Shown one piece after another: positions 1 to 58,458 of a stretch of DNA of 64,000 nucleotides (its first letter is position 1; each line of letters opens with the position of its first letter). The notes beneath the pieces are model-generated. The model ran no database searches and had not been told where the DNA came from. It saw only the letters and a list, made by a program, of their open reading frames with translations. A program made the translations under genes and the position numbers. Source of the stretch: Ischnura elegans (Eukaryota; Arthropoda; Insecta; Odonata; Coenagrionidae). Where the stretch lies: the NCBI RefSeq assembly GCF_921293095.1, contig NC_060257.1:52302968-52366967 (forward strand). Reading direction: 5' to 3'.

Positions 1-2068
1 TTGTCATATATTTATGTTCTAATATGTAGGTACATATATGTATATTTCACAGAGTATTTTTGTTTTAATACCATAAAGGTAACATGTACTGTAAATGTAT
101 TTGTCAAAAATCTGGGCAATTTGCCTGTAAATGTTAATATGTATATAATATTAAATATATCACAGGGCTGAAAGGACCCTGCTAAGGATGCCTGGTTATT
201 TTCACAGATGTACACAGAAGCACACAGAAAACCACCACGCTTTTAATTTTCAAGAGGAATTAGCTCCAGCAGAGCAATATCATAATGTTAATGGAATGGG
301 ATGAGGATTAGCACTGAATGTACATATTTGATCCCTGGTGCTTGCAACACAAGGTTTTAAATTGAGTAACAAAAAAATGTATTCACTATAGTAACAATAA
401 GTTGACAAATAGAGTTCTTCCATCAAACTGGGGCATGAACTTGGAAAGACAAAAGAGAACATTTTTCCTCAGTGTACCAAAAAGAGAACTCAAAAGATAC
501 CTATACTTTATTAGATATGTATTAATAGATATGTTCACAGCAGTGAAAGGATAAAAAGTGATATTTATTAGTCACTATTCAAGAGGGGAACTCATACAGG
601 TTCAACTTGCGTGATATATGTTCTATGAAACATATTTTCCATTCTATTTCCCTGATCCAAACAATCTTACAGACAAACAGCACTTATCCTGAAATGGATA
701 TGGTGTTATCAAATGATAAATACATGTTTTAACTGATCTGAAGAGATACTTAGCAGTTTTCATCCACAGTGTTGGTTCAATTTTATTAGCTAAGAAAATC
801 ATTTTCATATAAAGTGCCACCAAACCAATCATGAACTTTATTTAATCCAGTTTCAATCATCAGTCACTTCATTTCCCAGGTTCTAAAATTGTTCAGCTTG
901 TTCCATCCTATGAACAGCTCCAAAATTTTTGCATTAATTACTGCTATTTTTTTGCTTTTTCACTAACAATCCATGAATATCCTTCATCATTTTGAATATT
1001 ACATTTAAGCTGCAGTTTCTCTTCTAAGAGAGTACAGATATTATACACTTCCTTGAGTGAAAAATAATATTTTGTCCATTACTTCACCTATGTAGGACCT
1101 TTTTAATCACAACAGCCTTATTACAAGATGAAACAATTGTGGTCACAGTATTAGTCTCACATTGGTTAGGTTTTCCTTACATATTACATGCATATGAGGG
1201 ATAAATAAATTTCATTAAAATGCATTTAAAATTTTTCAAGTGTCAGTAAGGAAGCTTCATGACTGTACTGCAAATTATGAATTGGATAATGCAGATTTAT
1301 GCACCTGATTTTTGCCATAATGTTCAAAACTGAGAATGACAAAATAATACGTTGGTCCAACAAAATTCAGTGAACAAAGACTACATACAAATTTTAGATA
1401 GTCAAGTGCCAATGAGTAACTTGCAATGCACCTTGAGTATATAAGTTTACTCTTTCAATAGAATAATGAAGTTGTTGTCACATAATTATCAATTACTGAC
1501 ATAAAAACATAGTCTTTGGCTAAAACATTTTTCATGCATTAAGAGGTAAAGCTACCCCAAAGAAAGAAAACTATATATCAGACAAGATTTGTTTTCATCA
1601 CTTCAACTTTCTGAATGTAACAAACCACAGACATTCGACACAATATTTATCCACGTTTTTACAGCCGAGTATTCAATAAATCTAATTACCAAATATTATC
1701 TATGACAAGAGGCGTAGGAACGCAATACATCTATCGTTATAGTGTGTGAGCAATACATTAAGATAAGACCATTATTAGAAGGATAAATCTTGCGATAGTC
1801 TTATTTTTTTACGAATAGGAATTGCTTATCAGGCTAACCTATCGCAACTCTTCCCCATATCTTATTCACTACAAATTCAAACGAGTTCGTTCAGAACGAG
1901 CAAAGTGGCACTTTATCTCTGTGTTACATTACCCCTTCGCTTAGCATTACCTACATTTTCAGATATGCTCAATTAAACCTCGGTTTATTACATTACTGCA
2001 ACAAATATGAAATTAAGCACTTTATTTCTTCAACTGCTACACAAGACTTACAATAAATGCCTACTTAC
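1..2068. other. AT-rich sequence, no gene recognised
   Basis: This is probably an intron of the type II membrane protein gene, since exon 3 ends with a good donor at 2068. I see no further exon with convincing borders and no recognisable repeat. Confidence 0.5.
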
Positions 2069-2178
2069 CTCATCATCTTTGACGCTATCATCTGCATCAG
2101 GAAAAATATTCTTATCTTTGACCTCTGGTTTCGCAGGTAATTCTTCCTTCTGTATTCCCTCTAAATCTTCCAACTCTG
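2069..2178 (-). CDS. type II membrane protein, coding exon 3
   Basis: The acceptor is a tandem NAGNAG (TACAGCAG) and the donor GATGAG|GTAAGT. It encodes AELEDLEGIQKEELPAKPEV and then DKNIFPDADDSVKDDE, a strongly acidic end of the stem. Use of the second AG would start the exon at 2175 and drop one residue. No further exon is recognisable to the left edge. Confidence 0.65.
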
Positions 2179-2563
2179 CTGTATTCACAAACAAAAAACT
2201 TAAGAACGACATCCAAATTTAACTTCAGCAATACAACAGCAAAAAAAGAAGACAATATACTTTACCTCGATGCTTGATGATCTGACGAAGTTTTTCCAAA
2301 AAATGTACATTTGAGGAAAACTGTTGATTTAGCTCCTGCTCTAATTTAGTCAAGTGTTGCATGACATTCGTCCCACCCCTCTGCAAAGAGTAAACATGCA
2401 TCATTAAGCTACAAGCATTTAATTCATTCAGCAACCAAACAGGAGTGGTACTTACATCATCTGTTTTGTTCCCCAAGGGACGATGACGAAAGATAAAATA
2501 AGTTACTACAGCCCATGAGAACAGGGATAACAGAACAAAGATGTAGAATTGTTTTTTACGCAT
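2069..2563 (-). CDS. type II membrane protein, N-terminal exons; possible Mgat1 (GnT-I) (partial)
   Basis: Three coding exons, 2563-2456, 2380-2266 and 2178-2069, have consensus splice sites and linked phases (0, 1, 0). They encode 111 residues: a short basic tail (MRKKQ), a signal anchor (about residues 6-25, FYIFVLLSLFSWAVVTYFIF), a coiled stem (HLTKLEQELNQQFSSNVHFL), and an acidic Pro/Lys stretch. The catalytic part must lie beyond the left edge or in exons I do not see. This is the layout of a Golgi glycosyltransferase. The start resembles what I recall of vertebrate GnT-I (M-x-KKQ, a Trp in the anchor, RP after it), which begins complex N-glycan synthesis. The name is tentative; the type II topology is firm. 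It lies in tandem with encore, on the same strand. Confidence 0.6.
2266..2380 (-). CDS. type II membrane protein, coding exon 2
   Basis: Acceptor TCTTTGCAG, donor CGAG|GTAAAG, phase 0 to 1. It encodes the heptad-like stem segment (TKLEQELNQQFSSNVHFLEK, then LRQIIKHR), suggesting a coiled coil that could mediate oligomerisation. Confidence 0.75.
2456..2563 (-). CDS. type II membrane protein, coding exon 1
   Basis: 36 codons from ATG to the donor GATGAT|GTAAGT. It covers the cytoplasmic tail, signal anchor and RHRPLGNKTDD, which includes an N-glycosylation sequon (NKT) just after the membrane span. The next intron is only 75 nt, a multiple of three, and has no stop in frame, so retaining it would add 25 residues. 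Confidence 0.75.
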
Positions 2564-3010
2564 TGCAATCCTTCCTCACATAATCTGAAATGAACATTTG
2601 AACGATGCCACAATAGCATTAACTTAAATGTAACAAAAAACGCATATTATAATGGCAATAATAAAGAATATATTTCATGACGGATACATGCAAGCAAAAG
2701 TTGAGGCTCTGCAAGGCATTTTATCCATAACATCAGGATACAAAGTATTTTCTGAGTACTGTAAAATTCATGGCCATTGAAACAAAACAATGAGAGGTCA
2801 CAACTAGACTACTCAAGGAAATACTTGATGCAATGGACTTACTGATGTCTTCATTAAACTTTATAGGCCAAAAGTCTCGCGGTTCAGACGAAATACGAGG
2901 CCGCAAAATTACCTAACAGATATTGTTGACGACACGGCAGACATTGCCACAACTCTGCTTTTCCTGCGGAGTGGGAAGGTCAGTACTAGAAACAAAATGG
3001 AATCGCTATG
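2564..3010 (-). promoter_or_regulatory. 5' leader and probable promoter of the type II membrane protein gene
   Basis: Upstream of the ATG an acceptor (TTTCAG at 2585) and a donor (TTAG|GTAATT at 2913) suggest a non-coding first exon around 2913-3000. That stretch is richer in GC and CpG than its surroundings and holds a CCATTTTG-like element. The leader just before the start contains the minimal start-stop ATGTGA (2581-2576). The transcription start is not determined. Confidence 0.4.
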
Positions 3011-3848
3011 CGCAAATGGCGCGATAATAAAGGTAATTTTAAACGTGGGAATTGTTTAGGAGGGTATTGAGGCGTAATTAAAAAACCATAGGTAGTTCAA
3101 TTACATTTTAATTAGTTTTGAAAATATTTATAACAAGGTTTAAAGTACATAATTCATATTATGGGCTTCAACAGAAACAATAAAAGACTTTACAAGACTA
3201 AACACAATAGGTGTGGACATAAGTGGATAATGGAAATGACACATTTCCAAACACACAAACGTATACATTATCTGTAGTGGTACTCACAGAGTCAATAGAT
3301 ACTCTGAAAACGCTATACAGCGAAATAGCCTTTAATGAAAGATGAAATTTGAGCAATTTGGCTTCACTAACCATGAAATACACCAGATCCTTTGTACCTA
3401 TGTCAAGAAAAGCCTATAAAATCTGTTGTGGAAACTATGAAATGATAATTTTTTATGTTCAAGAGTGATGATGATCTGGTAAAATTTCAACCTATGCTTG
3501 ACATCTGGGGCGAATTTTAGATTTCATTCCTTAAAAACCATTTTAGAGAGCTTAGATAAGGAAACAATTCCAATTTTACATATCTTGCCAATTTAAATAG
3601 ATCCTAAATTCTTCGAAGGTATTCTGCCGCCACCAGATTTAATGTATCTATTCTAGGTATGCCTATTAAGGGTTACTTTTTGAAGTTCCTAGATGCCTGG
3701 CAAGGTTTAATGAAATCAACCCAAGATTAGCTGAAAAGGAGAACATTCAAGAAACTCTGATATCTGCATGGACCCCAACTTCTCATAGCAATTACTAGAT
3801 TACAGTGATGTTAAAGAACTAAAAGAAGATATTGGAAATACCTTCACC

Positions 3849-4757
3849 TTTATTATTTGTTCCATTCTCCCCATATGCTTCACTTCTCATATTGAAGGAT
3901 TGTTCATTTAAAAAAATAACGCCTCCTTAAGGAGATATGAAATGTGCTGCATTTATTCAGAACTTCATTCTCTTACCATATGTTTCAGCCTTTACCCTAG
4001 CATGATGGACTAGAGCTCTAGGAAAAATAGAAGGATAATATGGAATTTGTGCTCTTAAAGACAAAAGATTCTTACGATTGCAGAAGAACCTGGTTATTTT
4101 AACACACAATTAAGCTCTTAAATCTGTTTATTTTCTCTAGAGTCAAAGGAAAAAAAGCCAGCTTCCTAAATTTGTGCATATCACAGTTCCACATATTTGG
4201 CCACTTTCACTTTCGCTTCCAAAAGAAAATATTTATTCCCTCTGTCCAACCTTGAAATTGACTACTGAATATTATCAATACAAAAACAAAGCATGGAAGG
4301 AAAATTCTCTCACTGCCCCATCAGAAATATTTCGTATGAATGACTTTGCACTTGTAAAAATGACGTAATACAGACTTGTCCCTCCTTTGGTTGAAGCTCA
4401 TATTTTAAGGACAGAGTTCTTTCAAGGAAAGAAGAGAAAGTATATTCACCTCTTCTGCTTGAAATGAATTATAAATACATCCATTAAAGATGACGTACAG
4501 CATAAATGCTAAAAAAATCATCAATGAGGGAGATAACACTATAGAGATTCTCAAAAAAATAAATAAAATTTTCAAAAAAAAAAATCACTTTTAATCAGGT
4601 CCAGCTGCCTTCCATAACTCTTTGTGAGCTTTTTTTCAGATTCAACAATCACCTATATTTTTTTAAATTATTTCATTAATAACATTGTTTATCAATTTGG
4701 TAACTCAATTAACACTTATCCTGTGCTCTATCATCCTCTCATCAAATCCATTGAGCC
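3849..4757 (-). promoter_or_regulatory. enc: 3' untranslated region of encore with candidate poly(A) signals
   Basis: After the TGA, minus-strand AATAAA hexamers occur at 4237-4232, 4132-4127, 3957-3952 and 3854-3849. The 3' end may use any of these; I cannot choose between them. The region is AT-rich and non-coding. Confidence 0.35.
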
Positions 4758-51137
<46,380 letters not shown>

Positions 51138-51307
51138 GACAAAGAAAGAGCAAAAGAAATCAATGCAGTCTCAGAAATACTCTGAATACATATTATATTT
51201 TCAATGTCCAGTTCATGGTACTACAGTTTACAATTTAAAGAGGGCAAACATGGGGTTTGTAATCAGGTAGGGTATGGTATTTAGAGGAGGTGACCAACAT
51301 CTGGGGA

Positions 51308-51789
51308 TCAGGTTGGTGTGGTGGCTAGAGTGTTGGCTTCCCACCACAGACGCCGACTTGAAAAAAATATTGGGGGGGCCCAAACTGGGGATCTTGTCCC
51401 GGGAAATTTCATAAGTAATTAGTTTGAAGTTTTTTAAGCATTTTAGAAGAGTCATAAGATCAACATTAGAACCCTGATAACTTGAATCTCATCTGGACAC
51501 TCCGGGGAAAATCGGTAAGCCTGACACATTTTTTCCTCACACCCGTAATGATTTTTTGAGGGGGCTCGGGCCCCCTCAGGCCCCATGGAGTCGGCGCCAC
51601 TGCTTCCCACCTAGTGGGCTCAGGTTCAAATCCCAGTGGTGGCAGAGAATTTTCAGAGGCTGCCTGATCCCTGCTTGGATATTGTGTGGAAGACATTTTA
51701 AGCTCAACACTTGGTCCGTGGGATAGGACGTTAAGCTGTGGTCCCCTTGGAGCCTTTCATTAAGAGCTGGCTAATACTGACACCAGGTT
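51308..51789 (+). repeat. tRNA-derived SINE, split by a hAT MITE
   Basis: GGTTGGTGTGGTGGCTAGAG at the left is an A-box-like head. CAGGTTCAAATCCCAG at 51611 is a B box. Between them lies a 258-bp MITE (51345-51602). The body after the B box runs to about 51789. An inverted second copy follows. Confidence 0.7.
51345..51602. mobile_element. hAT-type MITE, 258 bp
   Basis: Flanked by a perfect 8-bp duplication CTTCCCAC (51337-51344 and 51603-51610). The ends are CACAGACGCCGACT and, reversed, CAGTGGCGCCGACT. Inserted between the A and B boxes of a SINE. Confidence 0.8.
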
Positions 51790-51865
51790 TCTCTCCACCC
51801 TTCTATAACCTTCCCTCATGGTACAAATAAACTCAGCTGTTGGTTGCCAGCTCCGAATATCATAC

Positions 51866-52114
51866 CAACAGCTGAGGTTATCTACACCATGAGAGAAGAG
51901 TGTAGAAGGGTGGAGAGAAATGGGCATTGGCGTAATATGCCAAGGGGAATACACACAAATGTTCCACCCAGCATATGGAATTCTTTGCTTAAAGTGTCCT
52001 CCAAAATGCACTCAAGTAGGGATTGGGCATTCTGTGAAACATCTCTGCCACCACCAGGATTGGAACCTAGACCCACAGAATGGATAGCCAACACTTTAGC
52101 CACCACACCAACCT
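51866..52114 (-). repeat. tRNA-derived SINE, inverted second copy
   Basis: On the minus strand it begins GGTTGGTGTGGTGGCTAAAG and has the B box AGGTTCCAATCC, the same head as the copy at 51308. Together they form a tail-to-tail pair whose junction (51788-51920) is itself an inverted repeat. Confidence 0.7.
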
Positions 52115-53230
52115 ATTCCTTGGGGTTTGTAATGAACTACTATTCAGTTAAAATGTATATTGCATGATGCATCAGATACTAAGTTAAGGGCTAATAAAAA
52201 TGACCCCGGTAGAAGTACTGGTTAATGTGGTAAGCTAGGATTGCACCAAATATATTTATTCATAGATGTTTCAATTAAACAAACACCAGAGTCATCAGAA
52301 CATAAACCACAGAATACAAAGCCATGTGGATATCAAATTAATCTATCATTATAAAGCCTCCATGAGTTGCCATGGTATTTGACTGAATGATATTTGACTT
52401 CAATATTCATGCATTGGAATTTTCATTTACTTATTTGGGAATTCATGAATTCATCCAAGAACTGGTAAAGCCATCAGAATATCTACACATTCATTAGAGT
52501 CTTCAAATAAACATAAATGAATATATTTGATACATTCCTAACGAGGCTAATTTACCAATGATTGTGAATGAGGTTCAATATGGTTTGAATATAAGGAACA
52601 AAAAAAAAAGCAAACTTAGTCCCCAAGCAGATTCAAACTGTATAGTTTCATTGAGTTTCCATAATTTTAGTGTGGTTTTGTGGATATTTGGGTGGCTGTG
52701 GATAGCACCATACCCTTTTTTAATCAGTGAATAATGAGAACTTCCACACTGATTCAATTGTTTAGAAGTACAAAAAAAATACTTGATGAAAGAATTGGAA
52801 CTGGTAAAACTGCTTAAATTTTTAAGTAGCTTTACTACATATTAATATCAATCATCATATCTTAAATATTTTAAACATATAAATACAAAAATCATTGCAA
52901 CAATCTTCAAATTTTGAGCTTTCAGCAATTTTCATTAACTTATCAGAGGCAACAAACACGAAATAAATGATAGATGATGGAAGGAATACACTAGTCATTG
53001 AGACAATTGCTGTCTCAATAAACCACTGGATTAAAGAGAAGAGTGATAACTAGCAACCTCAAGATTCAACATCAAGAAAGAAGTTCATTCAAGAGCATTC
53101 CAAAAATGAGGGATATATACACGGTGGAGAAAAACTATTTCACAAAATTTTCACCCTGAATAGCTGAAGCCAGAAAAACCAAAATTGCTAACGATTTTTA
53201 GGTCAACAATGCATCATTTATAAACTACAG
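52115..53230. other. non-coding, AT-rich
   Basis: No exon, repeat family or ORF of note seen. Confidence 0.55.
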
Positions 53231-53489
53231 GGGTGGAATTCTGTACGAGCTACCGATGATTGTCGGTGTCAATAGCGGGTCCTACTGAAAATTCTTGGTA
53301 CGAGAGATTCCGGGGATGCATGTTACCGACGATCATCGGTAGCCGTATACAGAATTCCCCCCAGAAAATGTGCCCAGCACATCAATTGGCCATGAATTTG
53401 CCATGTTGCCACCGAAAATTCTTGGTACGAGAAATTCTGGGGACGCATGTCACCCACGATCATCGGTAGCCGTATACAGAATTCCCCCC
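53231..53489. repeat. foldback element partly duplicated in tandem (127-bp period)
   Basis: 53231-53362 has inverted ends (GGGTGGAATTCTGTAC and its near complement) and CCGATGATTGTCGG-type palindromes. From 53352 the right part recurs exactly 127 bp later, including GAATTCCCCCCAGAAAATGT. The flank to about 53528 (CACATCAATTGGCCATGA) is duplicated as well. Confidence 0.75.
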
Positions 53490-56400
53490 AGAAAATGTGC
53501 CCAGCACATCAATTGGCCATGAGTTTGCCATGTTGTCATGGTACCACTCTGGTAGCGAGCTGCGTTAGATGCATTGCAATCTCCGGCAGGCAAAGCATTC
53601 GAGGTCATGAACTGTCCAGAGCATCTGGCAACAGTTCACACTTGCAGCCAATTGGAATGCTTGGTGCAAAGTATATGTAGTTTCAAAATGGTGCATTTTC
53701 GACAGAAAGTTCATAGGTTATTTTGGTTTCTATTGGCATCACCTATTCTGGGTTAAAATTTCATGATAAAATTTTTCTCCACCCTATATATAAAAATGGA
53801 AGAATAGTAAATGTATATAAAAAAGTTTTCTTACAAAAAGATATACTTCTTCCAATAAAATAATTTGGCGTCAGTGAAACAGGATCAAGGAAATATACAA
53901 TCAAAAATTATCATTAAAAGAAGTCTCCAAATGATTCATAAAATAAATATATTTTCAGAACACACGTTGAAGCTAGACACTCCATCGAAAGACACCAAGT
54001 AAAGGTATTACAAATAAATAAGCATACCCATTATGATACCCATTCTTTTGTTGACCAAAGGATAATCTTCTATCCTTAAGTGAGCATTGGAAAACTGCCA
54101 GGAACCACAAAATTTGCCATTAAAAAAATTAATTTTCACAACCATTAATTTAACTTTCAATACCATTTAAAATGGAGAGTAAAATAATTGATAAATTTTT
54201 TTGCCAACAATTAACTATATTTTGATCGCAAAAATGATATACATATACATTTGACAAGCATATTATTAACTCAATTTGTTGATTCAACATGGAGGACAGA
54301 AGTTGACAAAAATAGACAACTTTTAAAAAATCTATCTTACACAGGAAGACTTCTACACATTTAAAAACATTTTTTTCTAGGATAAAAATCCAAGTGCTTA
54401 ATTTAAATGGGATGGTTAAAAAGCAGCCAGATCAACATATTATAGTGAAATGAAGGCTTCATTAAATGGAAAAATTCAAGTTCTCGAAACTATACCAAAT
54501 TCATCTCGGCAGTTTTCACACATCTAGCTTTGCTTTAAAGCTAGCTGAAGAGTCCTTAACGATAACAGTATTGAATTACTCAGTTAATAACGTTAAAGTA
54601 AAGAGTATGCGAGTAGAGCCCCACGAAGAAGAAGATAGAGTATACAAGTGCAATTCAATGAGTGGAACATGTTTCACAATGTGGAACATGTTTACTTGTG
54701 ATGATGTTATGAGGTGCACACTACCACACTTAGAAGAGTTGCTCAGAGGAAGAATGTCTTTATTTATAATAGTCCTAATATAAAGTCAGAACATGCAATA
54801 GCTTGGGAGACGAGATTTCTTAACATGTCTAAGTACTAATATAGATCAAAGTATTTTCTTCAGCATAAAGGAAGGCGTTGAGTGAATATAATTTTTATGC
54901 AAGTTATTATTATAAATACATCAATATATCAGGCTGGTGTGGATTCTATAGTGATGCAAATGAGTTGATACAATAATCTAGGTTCATACTTCAACACTAA
55001 TGAAGGATATTTCAATAAAGCCAAAGCAGGAAATTCAAAGTGATAGAGAAAGGACAGGCCACAATATGATCAGGCAAAACATTAAACCTTTCGCATTTGC
55101 AAATACTCACTTTCTAACTTGGCCATGTCTGACATTTAGAGGAAGGCTATAGAGATGGACGGGCTAGATCAGCATTCTTTCTAGTGAGGTCAGGATGACA
55201 TTTTCCTGCAAACTATCCCACAGGATAAAAAAAAGGAAAAATAAATAAATAAATGAATAAAATGAAAATGAAAATGAACAAAATTAACAATATAAACTAC
55301 CATTACAGTTTTAAATTTTCACACGGTGCCATTCCAGTTTGTTTGCCATTCTTGTTTTTTTAAATAACTGTGGCTAATTCCTATTTCTAAATAAAAAAAT
55401 AAACAAAAAATATCAAAAATGTGCATTTTTGTAACTTGTTCTAAATTTAATACAATCCATACAGCACTTATTTCATTCATTCATGCACAAGTTTCTCGAA
55501 AAAAAATATTTCATGTGAAAGAAGAATTTATTTATATTCATGAACCTTAGTATACATTTGTTTTGTTGGTTTAATTTCACACAGGTCAAATGCTGGGGAT
55601 CAACACTAATCGCACAAACGTCTGGAAAACCAATGGACAAAAAATAAAACATTTTCTCCAGAAACTCATGGCTTTTTTTTCCATTATGGGCATTCCTTAG
55701 CGTAAGTTTGAATGTACCACCCTCATTCGATCAAGTTTTACCACTTATTCTTCCAAAGTATACTGGAAAACGGTTATTATTCAAGAAATAACACGTTTAT
55801 TTTCTCTACATCACATACAGATAGTCACACAACTCATAGCAAGTGGATATCCCATGAAAAGAGACGTTTGGGTGACATAAATACATTCTGAGTTATCATA
55901 TTTATCAATTACTATCGAATACGGAGACCATAAAATAAAAGCACTAATCAAGGATAAACCAGAATATGCCACTGATATTTGCAGTAATTGCGGTTATTTT
56001 TGTTGAATGTGGGCAACATCGTTTGATAGCCATTCCCTTTATGTCAAGAGTGATATAAAAATACTGTTACCTAAGATAAAAATTAATTTAAAATTATTAG
56101 GGTATCAGGGTCGATGCGGTGGAACTAATGCAATTGTTGAATTACTTGCAATTCCCACCTCTTTAAGGCAAGTAAACGAGACTCCTAGTTACAAAGACTA
56201 TCATTTTCGGGTCTAGTTGACGACATGTATGTTGTTGGCAAGACCAAATATATCCTGGAACTTAGTCGACCAACATGCCACCAATGGCTTCTCCGTATAT
56301 ACGCAAAATAAATCTCGACGTTCTAAAATTAAAGGAAAATCTACATTATTGCATTCATAATCGAATTGATTTTATAAAAAAATATGACTTATAGCATTTA

Positions 56401-56788
56401 CGATTGAAAATTTTCAGTTGTCAGCATAATAAATCCGTTATCTTAAACACTCAAAGCACAATTCTGATCGTAAAATACCCCGCTGTTGCTGTACTGGATC
56501 ATTATTTCCGTAGTTGCGCAGGACAAATTTAACATTGAAAACTGAATTTGGTTTACAATAACAAATAACATCATGATAGCTGTTTTGATACGTTAAAGGA
56601 ACTATTTAAAAAATTTCCAGACATATATCCAATTTTGAATTTTCACCAAATGTACTCCCACTCATTATCATAGTAAATAAAGTCATGCACTAATTTATTT
56701 TGTGCAAAACTGAGACCTATTTATAATTTCTGAAAGCTGGATACTATATATTTTCCTAAAGCAAAAATGATTAATTTTAAACGGACCC
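53490..56788. other. non-coding, AT-rich
   Basis: The duplicated flank of the foldback element reaches about 53528. A simple AAAT/AAATG-type tract lies at 55229-55280. An open frame of 105 codons at 54466-54783 shows no family features. Nothing else recognised. Confidence 0.5.
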
Positions 56789-56999
56789 TATTGGAAATAT
56801 TCAATTGAACGGTTCAATTGAATTTTTTTTCAATTGAATCGGCAGATTATTTCCAATATGGGCGGCGCTATTCTTGCTACGGCAATGAAGTTAATTTCTA
56901 TTCTATTTACTTTTTTACTTCTTTCTATAAGTCTTCTAATTTAGTTGAGCCATTTAGTTTATGGCGCCATAAGTGTCATTGGTTTTTAAGTGATCATGC

Positions 57000-57597
57000 T
57001 TATGGCATCGCCATGAGCATTTTCTTTTAATTCCTCCATAGTCTGTCCCAAAGCACATCCAAGCTTCAGAGGAACATTTCTTCAAGTAATGTGCGAAATC
57101 ACCGTAAAAACAAACGAGCAATGCGGTTTAACAGCGCAGTACATAATTCCCCTCCTTTACGCGGTCTCATCTTTATTTTTAACCCACCATAGCTGGAAAG
57201 ACAAGAGACCATAAACGGCTCGTCCATATTAATTAGCGATAGTGGTAAAACGTTCTTGTCTTTGGATCTTTCTCGGAGAGTGCGCTGCTTAAAGCGAAGA
57301 ACTTTTTCCTCGACCGCTTTTTATCTTCCCCATGTTCCGAGACCGGCTTTGCTTTTTCACGAGATGAGAGACGTGACTGGAGTAGCGAGAACGTAGAGAT
57401 TCACTCAGAAGGCTCAGAAAGGCAAGATTTCTGAAATAGAGTGCCTCGTTTTGCCAGTTTTTCTCCTCGGAGCAAATTGTGACAACTCGAAAAAGTTGTG
57501 GGCGCAATTAATATACAAATCAGTCAATATCTTGTTGCGGCGATGGCTCGCTTACATTTTTTCTGATGTAAGTTTTCGCGGCGTTTAGGTTCGCCGA
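57000..57597 (-). promoter_or_regulatory. enc: possible encore promoter / non-coding first exon
   Basis: A stretch clearly richer in GC and CpG than its surroundings lies upstream of the first coding exon. If encore uses the acceptor at 51131, a leader exon must lie upstream, and this is the best compositional candidate. No TATA box or donor can be assigned with confidence. Confidence 0.2.
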
Positions 57598-57598
57598 A

Positions 57599-57852
57599 GG
57601 GCAGATTTTCGGGTTCCGCCCGCGTGGTCATTTTGATGGCGACGTTTCACATACTGTGCTGTAGGCATCTTCGGGCCAGGCTGAAGTGGAGAGTGCTTCT
57701 AATGTGTCCGATATTTAGTCTGGAGTTACCGTATAAATATCGGACTCACTAGAAGTGCACTCCACTTCAGCCTAGCCTGAGGACGCCTACAGTACAATAG
57801 GTGAAACGTCGCCATCAAAATGACAACACGGACGGAACCCGGAAATCTGCCC
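57599..57852. repeat. foldback element, 254 bp
   Basis: Two imperfect inverted arms of about 115 nt, starting GGGCAGATTTTC and ending GAAATCTGCCC, meet around 57728 at CCGATATTTA / TAAATATCGG. Both arms contain GCGACGTTTCAC or its complement. No coding capacity. Confidence 0.8.
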
Positions 57853-58458
57853 AATCGCAAACAATTGTTTAAATAATAGTACATTTCAGTAGAGTTAGGA
57901 AAATAAAGAGACAAGTATTTTCTAGAGCTTTCTGCGGAAAAAAACCGACGGCCTTTACTCTTTCGAAAATAAGTTGATGACGTCACGAGACCATGGAAGC
58001 ACCATATCTCCCCCATCGACCTCACGTGGTTCGTTAATTTTTACATCCTAGTGTGAGATTCACTCCTTGAATGAACGATTCCCCATGAAAGAATTAATGA
58101 ACCGGAACTCATGACATCATCAACTCATAATACGAGGGCAACAACTTTCGCGTTTTTTTTTTCCTTTTAACTGGGGAGAGAATGGTTGAGAGAAGAATAT
58201 TTATTTTAATCTCGTTGAAACATATCTTTCGCTTTCATCTACCGAATTCTTTTGATGTCTAGAGATTACGGTTCTGAGAGAACTACCCCATTGTAAAACA
58301 AAAAAAAAAAACGTTGCCAGCCATAACCGAAATTACAGAGACGATTGTATTTCAAAATCAATCAATATCCCAAGAAGTCAAAGTTCGCGAAAATTTAGTG
58401 GAAAAATAACGGTTAATGTCTCTTTCGGGGTTAGAACATTCTGAATTTGATATGAACT

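Noticed and set aside
54466..54783. 105-codon plus-strand frame
   Set aside because: Starts with an ATG and is moderately long, but I see no domain, splice context or conserved pattern; likely chance in AT-rich DNA.
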